Assembly: GCA_019234815.1 (NCBI GenBank)
Contig: JAFALA010000039.1
Coordinates: forward strand, 1 to 64,000
Direction: 5' to 3'
Origin: Burkholderiaceae bacterium
Lineage (GTDB): Bacteria; Pseudomonadota; Gammaproteobacteria; Burkholderiales; Burkholderiaceae_C
DNA length: 64,000 nt
Each line of letters starts with the position of its first letter. The stretch's first letter is position 1. This document shows positions 49,422 to 64,000 of this stretch, piece by piece. Under the pieces are notes generated by a model. That model made no database searches and had not been told where the DNA came from. It saw nothing but the letters and a program-made list of their open reading frames with translations. The position numbers and the translations under genes were made by a program.

Positions 49422-49916
49422 ATGACTCTCATGGCTCACATCTCTGCTGACATGGCCCTGCTGGAACTAGGCGGCGCCGCTGCCGAAGACCGCATCGATC
49501 TCGTGCCGGCCGAGGGCCTGTCCGCCGACTTTGAAGCCCGGCAGGCGCAGGACGAGCAACGCGCCCGGACCGAGGCCTTGGAGCGCATGGCCTTGGAGCA
49601 TGCGCGCTGCGACGACGCCGCCAGTGCCTGCTGGTATCTGTGCCGCAGCATGGGCCTGGCCCGCCAGCAGGAACCGGGCGAACCGAATCTGGAATTGCTG
49701 TTCGACCTGCTCGGCGCACTGGCCGACCTGCCCGCCGAAGTCTGTGCGGCCCCGCAAGCCGACGCCGTGGGCGAGGCCGACGGCCTGGGTATCTTCGAGC
49801 TGTGCAACCAATTGGCCGCTGCGCGTGAACTGACGCAAGATGCCTGGAACGATGCCGAAGCTTCGAACCAGCAACTGGTGGCCTGCCCCTCCGCAGCCGC
49901 AAGCCAGCTGCATTAA
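49422..49916 (+). CDS. Small acidic protein of unknown function
   Basis: 164 residues from ATG 49422, or 161 from ATG 49431. No family recognised. It is rich in Ala, Glu, Asp and Leu, with no signal or membrane segment, and has a likely helical stretch (FEARQAQDEQRARTEALERM). Four Cys residues. It converges with a RAYT-like gene twelve bases away. A real gene is likely from length and codon pattern, but the function is open. Confidence 0.6.
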   Translation: MTLMAHISADMALLELGGAAAEDRIDLVPAEGLSADFEARQAQDEQRARTEALERMALEHARCDDAASACWYLCRSMGLARQQEPGEPNLELLFDLLGALADLPAEVCAAPQADAVGEADGLGIFELCNQLAAARELTQDAWNDAEASNQQLVACPSAAASQLH

Positions 49917-49928
49917 GCCGAGGCGACC

Positions 49929-50816
49929 TCAAGCGCCGCTGCGCTGCTCGTAAGCCGAAATCAGGCGGCTGACCCGCGACACCGACAACCCCACTTCCCG
50001 TGCCAGCTGGCTCATGGCCACGCCGGCTTGGGTATGCGCCTTGTACAGAACCTCATCCCGAGGTCCTTGCAGCAGAGCCATGCGGCGCGCACGCAAGCCG
50101 CGCGCCAAGCCATAGGCCGAGTCATGGCGGCGCGCCGCCAGGCGGCGCTCGCGACTGACCCGCGCCTCGAAGGCTGCATCGCCCCAGAACACCTGATGGC
50201 GCACCTGACCATCCAGGCTGGCCGGCGCAGCCTGCACCAGCATCTGCCCGTAGCGCCGCGCCGCGCGCCGATGCGCCGCCTGCGTGTCGACCCACTCGCC
50301 TGCCACGTGGCTGTGAAGGCCCTGCACGTCCAGCCAGTCCGGTGCCGGCGACAACCCGAGATGGACCGCACAGCTCGACCAGGGCCAGGCTTGCGCCCAC
50401 GCCTCCGGACGGTCAGAAGATTTGTTCACCAAGCCTTCGCGTACGGCGCAACGATCGACGTGGATGCAGGCTTCCAGCAGATGCCGCTCCCGATCCACCA
50501 GCAAGGACTTGTAGCGCCCCCGGAACACATGTCCGGTGCTGCCGTGCCGGCCATGGTGGTGCTGGGTATAGACCCCGTTGATGTGCCGCATCAGGCGGGC
50601 CAGATTGGCTTGCCGCGTGAACACCAGCAACTCGTAGTGCGTCTGGGTCAGCGTATAGGCCAGCACCTGCGCGTCGAACCTGTGCATGGCCTGCGCCACC
50701 ACCTCCAGTAGGCTGCGGCGATCGGCGTCATCGACAAACACCTGGGTATCGCCCTGCGCCCGTGCGCTGACGAGATAGACGGCACCCGCCAATTCGATTC
50801 GGAGTGGTCTGGCCAT
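49929..50816 (-). CDS. RAYT-like (REP-associated tyrosine) transposase with altered active site
   Basis: 295 residues from ATG 50816. The Y1-transposase fold is clear from MARPLRIELAGAVYLVS, the LTQTHYELLV strand, NLARLMRHINGVYTQHH and GHVFRGRYKSLLVD. In working enzymes the strand reads N-H-x-H; here it is H60-Y61-E62, so the second metal-binding His is lost, while candidate Tyr83 (GVYTQ) remains. A helix-turn-helix-like C-terminus (VAMSQLAREVGLSVSRVSRL) is present. RAYTs are single-copy, vertically inherited proteins linked to REP repeats. No REP-like hairpin pairs were evident beside the gene. Loss of His suggests no transposition and perhaps a regulatory role. Confidence 0.8.
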   Translation of the reverse strand: MARPLRIELAGAVYLVSARAQGDTQVFVDDADRRSLLEVVAQAMHRFDAQVLAYTLTQTHYELLVFTRQANLARLMRHINGVYTQHHHGRHGSTGHVFRGRYKSLLVDRERHLLEACIHVDRCAVREGLVNKSSDRPEAWAQAWPWSSCAVHLGLSPAPDWLDVQGLHSHVAGEWVDTQAAHRRAARRYGQMLVQAAPASLDGQVRHQVFWGDAAFEARVSRERRLAARRHDSAYGLARGLRARRMALLQGPRDEVLYKAHTQAGVAMSQLAREVGLSVSRVSRLISAYEQRSGA

Positions 50817-50954
50817 GTTGAAAACCTAGGCTACGAAGGCACAAAAGGCAAGCCTTGGCACGGGGAACCGGCACCTGCCGATCCCGATCACAAATGATGC
50901 ACTGAGGCTGTACTACGCGGTCCAATGAGCACGAAAGGGCACGAAAATAGGACC

Positions 50955-51596
50955 ATGGAATATCCGCACTACAACCCCAACTCAGACCACCTGCCCCTCA
51001 GCGACGAGGAGTTGGCCGGGCTCGACGACATGCTGGGCAAGCTGCCCTCGGACGCCGCCATGAACATCGAGGCGATGGACGGCTACCTGACTGCCCTGCT
51101 GGTGAGCCCGCGCCCCCTGCCGGAGATTCCCGGCGCCGCCTGGCTGCCCGTGGTCTGGGGCGGCGACGTGGCTGACTCCGGTGCCGACACGTCCGAGCAC
51201 TACCCTTTTGTCAGCGGCAAGCAGCGCAAGCGCGTGATGATGCTGGTCTTGCGGCATCTCAACAGCATCGCCCATCAATTGCGCGACAGGCCGCAGGCCT
51301 GGGAGCCCATCTTCAGCATTGCTGAGGATGACGACACCCTGCTGACCGACGCCGAAGACTGGTGCATCGGCTTCATGACCGGCGTGGACCAGGCCGTCGA
51401 CGCCTGGGCACCCTGGTTCAAGCACGAGTTCGGCCGCGCGGCATTAGCGCCTATCGCACTGTTGGGATCGGACGATGAAGACCGCTCGGCGGAGGAGCGC
51501 GCGAGCCTGGCCGACCCGCATCAACTGGACGCCATCAGCCGAGAAGTCCCGGAAGGGGTGCTGAATCTGCGCGAATTGATCCACCCCAGTCCCTGA
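50955..51596 (+). CDS. UPF0149 (YecA/YgfB) family protein
   Basis: 213 residues from ATG 50955; ATG 50925 would add ten residues. UPF0149 features: LSDEELAGLDDMLGKL, MDGYLTALLVSPRPLPE, and WCIGFMTGVDQAVDAW. Many family members end in an SEC-C zinc motif (CxCx8CH); none is present here. Helical and cytoplasmic; function unknown. Freestanding. Confidence 0.8.
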   Translation: MEYPHYNPNSDHLPLSDEELAGLDDMLGKLPSDAAMNIEAMDGYLTALLVSPRPLPEIPGAAWLPVVWGGDVADSGADTSEHYPFVSGKQRKRVMMLVLRHLNSIAHQLRDRPQAWEPIFSIAEDDDTLLTDAEDWCIGFMTGVDQAVDAWAPWFKHEFGRAALAPIALLGSDDEDRSAEERASLADPHQLDAISREVPEGVLNLRELIHPSP

Positions 51597-51776
51597 ACGT
51601 TCGCCCCGGACATAGGGGGCAAAACCCCCACAGGGCGGCTGAACGTTCCGGTCGCAGGGATCAGTCCTATTGCCTCATCGCTTCGATTTCCGGGAAAATG
51701 CGCACAAGGCATCTGCAAAAGCCCATCTGCAAATGCCGGGGCAAAGTTCCATTTGCACTCTTTTGAATGCCACGCC

Positions 51777-52079
51777 ATGTTTGACAAACTGTTCGCCTGC
51801 ATCGGACTCATGGTTTGCCTGGCACTGGCCGTGCATATGTGTGTCCCTTCCAGGCTGCAGCGGCGCATGGAAGCGCTTCCTGACACCGTGCTGCGCTGGC
51901 TCAAGGAGCGCCTGATCTGGCGCTTCAATGCGCGCGAACGCCGCCGCGTGGCACATCGCGTCACCGTCGCCGCGATTTCACGTGCACGCCAGGCGGCCAA
52001 CGAGGAAAACGGCAGCTGGGACGGCAATGTCTACCGTCCCAAGCAATTTGAACGGCCCGGCTCCGGCAAGCTGCACTGA
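51777..52079 (+). CDS. Small membrane-anchored basic protein
   Basis: 100 residues from ATG 51777. One hydrophobic N-terminal helix (FACIGLMVCLALAVHMCV, about residues 6-23) followed by a strongly basic, Arg-rich cytoplasmic or periplasmic part (LIWRFNARERRRVAHRVTVA). Unknown family. It ends eight bases before the convergent end of uvrA. Weak ribosome site, moderate confidence. Confidence 0.55.
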   Translation: MFDKLFACIGLMVCLALAVHMCVPSRLQRRMEALPDTVLRWLKERLIWRFNARERRRVAHRVTVAAISRARQAANEENGSWDGNVYRPKQFERPGSGKLH

Positions 52080-52086
52080 GCCTGGC

Positions 52087-57858
<5,772 letters not shown>

Positions 57859-58168
57859 CTGGCAGGCCTGGCTAGGGTGAGGAGCGAACATTCTAGAGAG
57901 TGTCGGCCCACTCCAAGGCAGTTTGAAGGCAATGCCTAGGCGACACCCAGGCGATACCCAGGCAAAACCCGGATCAGACACTTTGTCACCAGAAAACCGG
58001 CCCTTCCTGCTTGTCTTGGTGCCGACTCAAAGGCAAGATCCGCCCCAGAAGCCTGCGAGGTTGAAATCCCGCGTTTGAGCCGCTGGACGAATTGGGCGTC
58101 CGGCTTTCACGTTGGTGTCGCATCAGATCTGGGCACCAGACGGGCGACACAGGACACCGAGTACTGCC
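57859..58168. other. 310-base divergent region between uvrA and a receiver gene
   Basis: No gene. It contains three 11-bp repeats at 57938-57970. A minus-strand TAGAAT (genomic 57890-57895) is a possible uvrA -10, weak. I found no obvious LexA box (CTGT-N8-ACAG). Confidence 0.4.
57938..57970. repeat. Three 11-bp tandem repeats
   Basis: AGGCGACACCC, AGGCGATACCC and AGGCAAAACCC follow one another without gaps upstream of uvrA. Confidence 0.75.
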
Positions 58169-58603
58169 ATGACCTGCGTTTCGCATTCGCTCCCCAACCC
58201 GCCACGGGTGCTGCTGGTCGAAGACAACCCGATCAACCAGATCGTCGCCCTGGAATTCCTGAACCAGTTGGGCGTCAGCACGCGCCTGGCCAACAATGGC
58301 CAGGAGGCGCTGGCCAGTTGCCAGACCTGCACACCGGATCTGGTCTTGATGGACATCCAGATGCCCGTCATGGACGGCCTCGAATGCACGCGCCAGCTCC
58401 GGCGCCTGCAAGCCGCCCGGGACCTGGCGCCCTTCCCCATCCTGGCGCTAACGGCCCACATGCTGCAAAGCGACGTGCGCGCCAGCCTGCAGGCCGGCAT
58501 GGACGCGCACCTGACCAAGCCGATCGACTTCGGCATCCTGCAGCAGGAGCTAGGGCGCTGGATCCGATTGCCCGGACAGCACGGCATGCCGCCGCCGGCA
58601 TGA
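58169..58603 (+). CDS. Stand-alone receiver-domain protein
   Basis: 144 residues from ATG 58169. A single receiver domain of the type found at the end of hybrid kinases: VLLVEDNPINQIVA (acidic pair at E18-D19), phospho-acceptor D62 in MDIQMPVMDG, ALTAH and LTKPIDF. No output domain; it would act by protein-protein contact or phosphate shuttling. No kinase gene is adjacent. It lies divergently from uvrA and 72 bases before matB. Confidence 0.88.
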   Translation: MTCVSHSLPNPPRVLLVEDNPINQIVALEFLNQLGVSTRLANNGQEALASCQTCTPDLVLMDIQMPVMDGLECTRQLRRLQAARDLAPFPILALTAHMLQSDVRASLQAGMDAHLTKPIDFGILQQELGRWIRLPGQHGMPPPA

Positions 58604-58675
58604 GGCCCGCATCGGGCGGCGCGGCAATTCACGCCAAAATGCGCGCAACTGTTCGTGTCTATGCTGCCGCCCGCC

Positions 58676-60232
58676 ATGCCCAATGCCAATCTCTTCGCCG
58701 CCCTGCGCGCCGCCTTTCCTGAAGACCTGGACGCCTGCGCCATCGAATGCGCGGAAGCGCTCCCGGACGGCAGCACGCCGCGCTATAGCTGGCGCGACAT
58801 CGACCGGGGCACCGCGATGATGGCCAACCTGCTGAGCTCGCTGGAACTGCCGAAAGGCAGCCGCATTGCGGTGCAGACCGAAAAAAGCGTCGAGGCCTTG
58901 ATGCTGTACCTGGCAGTGCTGCGCGCCGGCTACGTGGTCCTGCCGCTCAACACGGCCTACCAGGCGTCCGAACTCGAATACTTCATCGCCAATGCCGGGC
59001 CCGCCGTGGTGGTGTGCAGCGGCCAGCATTTCGGCTGGGTGTCCAAGCTGGCCTTCGTGGCCGGCACCTCCTACGTGTTCACGCTCAATGACGACCGCAC
59101 CGGCAGCCTGCTCGAGCGCGCCGCGCATTGCAGCGACCAGCACGTCGTCGCCGTCAAGCGTGCCGACGAGCTCGCGGCCATTCTCTACACCAGCGGCACG
59201 ACCGGACGCAGCAAGGGCGTCATGCTCAGCCACGGCAACCTGCTCAGCAATGCCCTGACGCTGAAGTCGTACTGGGGCTGGCGCACGCCCGCCGAGGGCG
59301 GCGATGTGCTGATCCATGCGCTGCCCATCTTCCATGTGCACGGCTTGTTCGTGGCCTGCCACGGCGCGCTGCTGAACGGCAGCAAGATGATCTGGTTCGG
59401 CAAGTTCGAGCCGCAGGCCGTGATCAGGCGCCTGCCCGAGGCCACGGTGTTCATGGGCGTGCCCACGCTGTACGTCCGCATGCTCGCCGAGCCCGCGCTG
59501 GACCGCGAAGCCTGCCGCCCCATGCGTCTGTTCATCAGCGGTTCGGCCCCGCTGCTGATCGACACCTTCAAGGACTGGCAGACCCGCACCGGACACACCA
59601 TCCTGGAGCGTTACGGCATGAGCGAAACCCTCATGCTGACGTCCAATCCCTGCAAACCTGAGAACGGGGAGCGCGTAGGCGGCACTGTCGGACCGGCGCT
59701 GCCGGGCGTGCAGGTGCGCATCGTCGACGACCAGGGCCGCGCCTGCGCGACAGACGAGATCGGCCACATCCAGGTCAAGGGCCCCAACGTCTTCAACGGC
59801 TACTGGCGCATGCCGGAAAAGACCCGCGAAGAGTTCAGCGCCGACGGCTGGTTCAAGACCGGCGACGTGGGCCAATGCGACGCCAAGAACTATGTCCGCA
59901 TCGTCGGGCGCAGCAAGGACCTGATCATCAGCGGCGGCTACAACGTCTATCCCGCCGAGGTGGAAGGCTATCTCAACGAACTGGCCGGCGTGGCCGAGTC
60001 GGCCGTGATCGGCGTGCCGCACCCGGATTTCGGCGAGGGCGTGGTGGCGGTCCTGGTGGCGCGCACCGGCGCCCATGTCGACGGGTCCGCCGTGATGGCG
60101 CAGCTCAAGGGCCGCATCGCCAACTTCAAGCAGCCCAAGCGCGTGTTCGTCGTCGCGGAGCTGCCGCGCAACACCATGGGCAAGGTCCAGAAGAACCTGC
60201 TGCGAGAGCAGTACAAGGCGGCTTTCATATGA
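58676..60232 (+). CDS. matB: Malonyl-CoA synthetase MatB
   Basis: 518 residues from ATG 58676; nearby upstream starts exist. ANL-superfamily ligase: P-loop LYTSGTTGRSKGVMLSHGN, A5 YGMSETLM, A7 GWFKTGDVG, A8 RSKDLIISGGYNVYPAEVE and the A10 catalytic Lys in LPRNTMGKVQKN. Closest by memory to MatB, which makes malonyl-CoA from malonate, ATP and CoA. The malonyl-CoA decarboxylase MatA and transporter MatC are not nearby. Overlaps the following Cys-rich gene by four bases. Confidence 0.85.
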   Translation: MPNANLFAALRAAFPEDLDACAIECAEALPDGSTPRYSWRDIDRGTAMMANLLSSLELPKGSRIAVQTEKSVEALMLYLAVLRAGYVVLPLNTAYQASELEYFIANAGPAVVVCSGQHFGWVSKLAFVAGTSYVFTLNDDRTGSLLERAAHCSDQHVVAVKRADELAAILYTSGTTGRSKGVMLSHGNLLSNALTLKSYWGWRTPAEGGDVLIHALPIFHVHGLFVACHGALLNGSKMIWFGKFEPQAVIRRLPEATVFMGVPTLYVRMLAEPALDREACRPMRLFISGSAPLLIDTFKDWQTRTGHTILERYGMSETLMLTSNPCKPENGERVGGTVGPALPGVQVRIVDDQGRACATDEIGHIQVKGPNVFNGYWRMPEKTREEFSADGWFKTGDVGQCDAKNYVRIVGRSKDLIISGGYNVYPAEVEGYLNELAGVAESAVIGVPHPDFGEGVVAVLVARTGAHVDGSAVMAQLKGRIANFKQPKRVFVVAELPRNTMGKVQKNLLREQYKAAFI

Positions 60233-60444
60233 ACGGTGTCAATACCAACACACTCTGCCCGCGTTGCGGACAAGCGTTCAGATGCGGCGCCACGGCCTCG
60301 CGCTGCGATTGCTTTGATCTCCAGCTCAGCGAAGAACTGCGGACCCGCCTGGTCCAGCAATATGAGCACTGCCTGTGCCTGACCTGCCTGAGGCAACTGC
60401 AGGCGCAGGAGACCTCCGCGCCGGGCGATCCGGCGAAGGCTTGA
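60229..60444 (+). CDS. Cysteine-rich CWC-type small protein
   Basis: 71 residues from ATG 60229, overlapping the matB stop (ATGA). Cys pattern CPRCGQAFRC, CDCFD and CLCLTCL fits the Cys_rich_CWC family, likely a small zinc-binding protein. Ends ten bases before the convergent universal stress protein gene. Function unknown; the overlap suggests co-expression with matB. Confidence 0.8.
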   Translation: MNGVNTNTLCPRCGQAFRCGATASRCDCFDLQLSEELRTRLVQQYEHCLCLTCLRQLQAQETSAPGDPAKA

Positions 60445-60453
60445 CGCCCCGGG

Positions 60454-60888
60454 CTACTTCACGACGAACACCGGTACGGTCGACAAGGTCAATACTTTTT
60501 GCGCCACGCTGCCCAGCAGCAGCTTGTCCAGGCCGCGCCAGCCGTGCGAACCCATCACGATCAGATCGGCACCGACCTGCTGGGCCTGTTCAACCAGGGC
60601 CTGTGCGGCGCCATGCTCGTGCAGCACCTTGCACGTCACCATCACGCCGGCCTGCTGCGCCAGCGCCTGCACCTTGTCCATGCCCTGCCGGGCCGCCTGC
60701 TCGGCGGCATCCAGGTAATACGCCAGCGCTTCGCCGCCGCCGTCCGGCACCGTCAGGAAGGGCACCGGATCCACCACGCTCACCACGTCGATCACGGCCT
60801 CATAGCGCCGAGCCAGATCGACCGCCACGCCGGCCGCCTTGTCGGCGCAGGCCGAACCATCGCTTGCCAGCAGCAATCGCTTGAACAT
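60454..60888 (-). CDS. Universal stress protein, UspA family
   Basis: 144 residues from ATG 60888, which has a very strong AAGGAGG seven bases upstream. UspA fold with opening FKRLLLASDGSACADKA and the ATP-binding motif GSHGWRGLDKLLLGSVAQK (GxxGx9GS) near residues 112-130, so it belongs to the ATP-binding group. Cytoplasmic. Single gene. Confidence 0.93.
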   Translation of the reverse strand: MFKRLLLASDGSACADKAAGVAVDLARRYEAVIDVVSVVDPVPFLTVPDGGGEALAYYLDAAEQAARQGMDKVQALAQQAGVMVTCKVLHEHGAAQALVEQAQQVGADLIVMGSHGWRGLDKLLLGSVAQKVLTLSTVPVFVVK

Positions 60889-60956
60889 GGGGACCTCCTT
60901 GTGCATTGCAGATGCGCCATCGTGACGCCAATCCGCCCTCCGACACTTGACTCAAG

Positions 60957-61460
60957 TCAACCCAAAGCGTGCGCCTGCGGGCTGCGAAGCGCCAGCCAGG
61001 TCTCCTGGATCACGCGGGCATCGGCACTGGCGCGATGACGGCGCTGCGCCAGGCGGCGCCGCACATCATCCGCCGTGGCGTCCCAGCGCGCCTGGTCGTC
61101 CTCGCTCAGCAACTGCCGCAGATCACAAAGCTGAAACGAAGGCACCAGGCCAGCAGCGTCGAACAGGCGCGACAGCCAGGGATAGTCGTGGCCCCAGGCG
61201 TCACAATAAACCTGCTGCCCCTGCAGCCGGTGGTTCAGCTCCCGTGCGACCCACTCAGAGGGCTTGCCATGCTCCAGCAAGATCTGCCGGCTGATGCCAT
61301 GCAAGGCTTGCGCCTCGTCGTCCCAATGCATCCAGTCGGGCATGGGCCGAATCAGCGAACAGAACACGGCCCCCTGGGCGTCGACGAACCCGACCTCGAT
61401 GGGATAGCTGCCACGGCCGAAGCCGGACGCTTCAAGATCAAGAACGGTCGGCGCCAACAT
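60957..61460 (-). CDS. DEDDh-type 3'-5' exonuclease
   Basis: 167 residues from ATG 61460. RNase H-like exonuclease fold: Exo I VLDLEASGFG (D8, E10), Exo II around CDAWGHDYPWL, and Exo III HRASADARVI (His and final Asp). It resembles DnaQ-family single-domain exonucleases. The nucleic-acid substrate is not clear. Between the universal stress gene and the ribonucleotide reductase gene, same strand. Confidence 0.82.
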   Translation of the reverse strand: MLAPTVLDLEASGFGRGSYPIEVGFVDAQGAVFCSLIRPMPDWMHWDDEAQALHGISRQILLEHGKPSEWVARELNHRLQGQQVYCDAWGHDYPWLSRLFDAAGLVPSFQLCDLRQLLSEDDQARWDATADDVRRRLAQRRHRASADARVIQETWLALRSPQAHALG

Positions 61461-61626
61461 GCAGGACTCCACGGCCAAGGAATCAGGACAGTGTAAGCAT
61501 TCAATCGAGCCCTGCCAACGCGCGCCCGCCCTCGATCATGACGCTCCCGATCAGAGTTATCACGCCATTCGGTCCATCGCGGAGGGAAGGCCTGCGCGAA
61601 GCCTGGCGCTCAAGTTCGAGAGCGAG

Positions 61627-64000
61627 TCAACCGCACTGACCCACGTACCCGCACGCCGTGCAGAAATCGCAGCCGTCCTTGTGGATCATCGTGGCGTTGC
61701 CGCATTCGGGGCAGGGCTTGCCTGCCTGCGGCAGGATGCGCATGCCGGCGGCGGCCTTGGGGCCGGGCGCCTGCAGCAGGCCCATTTCGACCAAGGGCAT
61801 GCCCTGCTCGTCGAGCACGCCCAGCATGGCATAGCGGTGGATCACCAGCCGGGCCACGTAGGCCACGGTCGAGGGCCAGACCTGCTGGCGGCGCTCGCCG
61901 GACAGCGTGGGCACCGGCGCCATGAAATGGCCCAGCGGCTCGCCGACGTTGAGCAGCTTGCGCAGCTTCATGCCGATCCAGGCCGGGTCCATCACGCGCA
62001 TGTCGAGCGAAAGCAGGCGCGCCATGCCGTCCAGGGCCTTGGGGTAGTTGCCCGAGAAGCCCATGGCACAGGGCCGCGTGATGCTGCCACCCTCGGGCGT
62101 GGGCAGGCTGACTTCCTTGAGCGTCAGGGTGAACAGCTCGCCGGTGGCGGGGTTGTCGACGTCCACGGCCCAGGCCAGCGTGCCCATGGTGCTGGTGCGC
62201 GGCTCCTCGCGGCTGAACATCGCGTCCATCACCGGCGTGGGGCCGCCTTCGGCCAAGGCCCCCAGGTGTTCGCAGCGCCAGCGGATCACGGCGGCGGTGG
62301 CGGCCACCACGCCGGGGAACAGGCGCGGCTCGCCGTTGGGCGGCATGGGCATCTCGAAAGCACGTTCTTCGGCCACGGTGGCCAAAGCATCGAGCTTCAG
62401 GCGCAGCCAGGCAGCGTCGTTGGTGCGCAGGTCCATGGACAGCGTCTTGGCCAGCGCGGCCAATCCGCGTGGCTGTTCAGCGCCATTGATCCAGACCTCG
62501 AACGGCAGGTTCTTGCCGAACAGGCCGGCATCAGGCCCAACCGCGGGCAATTCGCCGACGAACAAGGCGAAGTCTCCATGCGGATGACGGATCATGTAGC
62601 TCCAGGCCGGATTGCCGTTGGGCAATTCCGGACGACTGGGCCAGCGCAGCGAGGCCATCACGGCGGCGGGCAGGCGCTCCACGCGCATGCGCTGGTTGGT
62701 GCCGTCGGCGCGCACGGCCTGCAAGGGTTCGGGCAGCGCCGGCGGCTCGGCGGTAACGCTCAGCACCGACCCCAGCACATTGTTGGGCCGGTAGGTGGCA
62801 AGGCCCTTGAGTCCGCTCTTCCAGGCCTGCGTGTAGAGGTTCTGGAAGTCGGCGTAAGGGTAGTCGGCCGGCACATTGACCGTCTTGGAAATCGAGGTGT
62901 CGATGCACGGCGCCACGGCCGCCACCATGGCCGCGTGGTCCGAGGCCGACAACTCCAGCGCCGTCACGAACGCGTCGGGCAGACGCTTGTCCGTGCCGAA
63001 CATATGGCGGTACAGGCGCCAGGCGTGGTCCTCGACCGCATACTCCTTGAAGCTGCCTTCCGCCATGCGCTTCTTGCGCGTGTAGCACCAGCTGAACGCG
63101 GGTTCGATGCCGTTGCTGGCGTTGTCGGCAAAGGCCAGGCTGATGGTGCCGGTGGGGGCGATCGACAGCAGATGCGAGTTGCGCAAGCCCTGGGCCCGGA
63201 TCTTGTCTTTCAGGCCTTGCGGCAGTCGAGAAGCAAAGTTGCCGCCCGATAGGTAAAGATCGGCGTTGAAGAGAGGGAAGGCGCCGCGCTCCTGCGCCAG
63301 GTCGGCCGACGCATCGTAAGCCGCGTTGCGCATGACCTCGCTGATTTGCCGCGCGGCGTTGCGGGCCGCTTCGGTGTCGTAGCGCAGGTTCAGCATTACC
63401 AGCGCATCGCCCAGGCCGGTGAAGCCCAGGCCCACCCGGCGCTTGTTGCGGGCTTCCTGCGCCTGCGCCGGCAGCGGCCAGGGCGTCACGTCGAGCACGT
63501 TGTCAAGCATGCGCGTGGCGATCTTGCAGACCTCGGTGAAGCCGGCCTCGTCAAAACTGGCCTGGGCTGAAAAAGGGTCGCGCACGAAATTCGCGAGATT
63601 CACCGAGCCCAGGCAGCAGCAGCCATAGGGTGGCAGGGGCTGTTCGGCGCACGGATTGGTCGCCGTGATGGACTCGCAGTAGTAGAGGTTGTTGTCGGTA
63701 TTGATGCGGTCCAGGAACAGCACGCCGGGCTCGGCGTGGTCATAGGTCGAGCGCATCACCTGGTCCCACAAGGCGCGCGCCCGGACCTTGCGGTACACCC
63801 ACAGGCCGTCAGCGCGCCGATAGGCCCCGCCGGCACGCAGCTTGACGCCGGGCTCGGCCTTGTGGACCAGTTCGATCTCGCCATCGGCTTCGACGGCCTG
63901 CATGAAGGCGTCGGTCACGCCGACCGAAATATTGAAATTGCGCAAGTCACCCTGATCCTTGGCACGGATGAAGTCCTCGATGTCCGGATGGTCGCAGCGC
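61627..64000 (-). CDS. nrdJ: Adenosylcobalamin-dependent ribonucleotide reductase, C-terminal part
   Basis: The gene begins beyond the right edge; 790 residues are visible and the frame is open to 64000. Class II reductase: the catalytic motif [18 protein letters not shown], and [18 protein letters not shown], typical of NrdJ. The last third has a TSCPD-like region ([20 protein letters not shown]) and a C-terminal zinc ribbon ([18 protein letters not shown]). It reduces ribonucleotides to deoxyribonucleotides using vitamin B12, independent of oxygen. Followed at its 3' side by the exonuclease gene. Confidence 0.93.
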   Translation of the reverse strand, partial: RCDHPDIEDFIRAKDQGDLRNFNISVGVTDAFMQAVEADGEIELVHKAEPGVKLRAGGAYRRADGLWVYRKVRARALWDQVMRSTYDHAEPGVLFLDRINTDNNLYYCESITATNPCAEQPLPPYGCCCLGSVNLANFVRDPFSAQASFDEAGFTEVCKIATRMLDNVLDVTPWPLPAQAQEARNKRRVGLGFTGLGDALVMLNLRYDTEAARNAARQISEVMRNAAYDASADLAQERGAFPLFNADLYLSGGNFASRLPQGLKDKIRAQGLRNSHLLSIAPTGTISLAFADNASNGIEPAFSWCYTRKKRMAEGSFKEYAVEDHAWRLYRHMFGTDKRLPDAFVTALELSASDHAAMVAAVAPCIDTSISKTVNVPADYPYADFQNLYTQAWKSGLKGLATYRPNNVLGSVLSVTAEPPALPEPLQAVRADGTNQRMRVERLPAAVMASLRWPSRPELPNGNPAWSYMIRHPHGDFALFVGELPAVGPDAGLFGKNLPFEVWINGAEQPRGLAALAKTLSMDLRTNDAAWLRLKLDALATVAEERAFEMPMPPNGEPRLFPGVVAATAAVIRWRCEHLGALAEGGPTPVMDAMFSREEPRTSTMGTLAWAVDVDNPATGELFTLTLKEVSLPTPEGGSITRPCAMGFSGNYPKALDGMARLLSLDMRVMDPAWIGMKLRKLLNVGEPLGHFMAPVPTLSGERRQQVWPSTVAYVARLVIHRYAMLGVLDEQGMPLVEMGLLQAPGPKAAAGMRILPQAGKPCPECGNATMIHKDGCDFCTACGYVGQCG

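Noticed and set aside
49929..50816. Intact insertion sequence
   Set aside because: No terminal inverted repeats or target duplication seen, and the active-site motif is altered; RAYT-like single-copy gene is the better reading.
57859..58168. LexA/SOS operator for uvrA
   Set aside because: No CTGT-N8-ACAG match found on reading the region.

Overview
The window looks like betaproteobacterial chromosome in two unequal parts. Bases 1 to about 5750 carry a pair of related small genes, aceK, rluE and most of a monomeric isocitrate dehydrogenase gene (icd). The gene set and the near-exclusive use of GAA for Glu suggest a Neisseriales / Chromobacteriaceae-type source. From about 5750, inside icd, codon choice changes abruptly. 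The rest of the window resembles Burkholderiales, probably Alcaligenaceae (Bordetella/Achromobacter-like), judged from groESL with CIRCE, ResB/CcsB cytochrome assembly, the H-NS-type protein, a double-length UvrA and general style. These taxonomic statements are inference, and an assembly chimera through icd must be considered.

Layout. 1-6.3 kb: paralogue pair, AceK, RluE, Icd. 6.3-11.1 kb: nitronate monooxygenase-like protein, guanine deaminase and class V aminotransferase on the minus strand, then an H-NS protein with a histone H1-like tail. 11.5-17.3 kb: a DUF4382-like lipoprotein, OvoA (ovothiol synthase), a DUF3761 protein and an orphan mini-flagellin. 17.3-20.5 kb: Nudix hydrolase, an AsmA-like membrane protein and a CysB-type regulator, divergent from the chromate transporter chrA with a palindrome between. 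20.5-23.1 kb: a compact minus-strand operon of a binding protein, a beta-propeller protein and an outer-membrane protein. 23.2-31.9 kb: a tripartite RND pump with a divergent outer-membrane component, then a divergent response regulator / histidine kinase pair.

32.1-36.8 kb: a GNAT gene relic overlapped by the groES promoter and CIRCE, groES, groEL and a DUF1631 protein. 36.8-44.7 kb: an epoxide-hydrolase-like enzyme and EngB (minus), then cytochrome c4, ResB, CcsB and MsrP-MsrQ. This is a respiratory / periplasmic redox block: ResB and CcsB attach haem to c-type cytochromes such as the c4 beside them, and MsrQ feeds electrons to MsrP. 44.7-49.3 kb: an unusual FAD oxidoreductase fused to FolB, TtcA, a DUF4136 lipoprotein and GlmU. 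49.4-52.1 kb: small proteins and a RAYT-like transposase with a damaged HUH motif. 52.1-64 kb: four-ATPase tandem UvrA, a lone receiver protein, MatB with an overlapping Cys-rich mini-gene, a universal stress protein, a DEDDh exonuclease and the C-terminal part of a B12-dependent ribonucleotide reductase running off the right edge.

I found no tRNA, rRNA, CRISPR array, intact insertion sequence or prophage. The items I would follow up first are the icd mosaic junction, the FAD oxidoreductase-FolB fusion, the RAYT with HYE in place of HUH, the tandem UvrA and the binding protein / propeller / outer-membrane operon.
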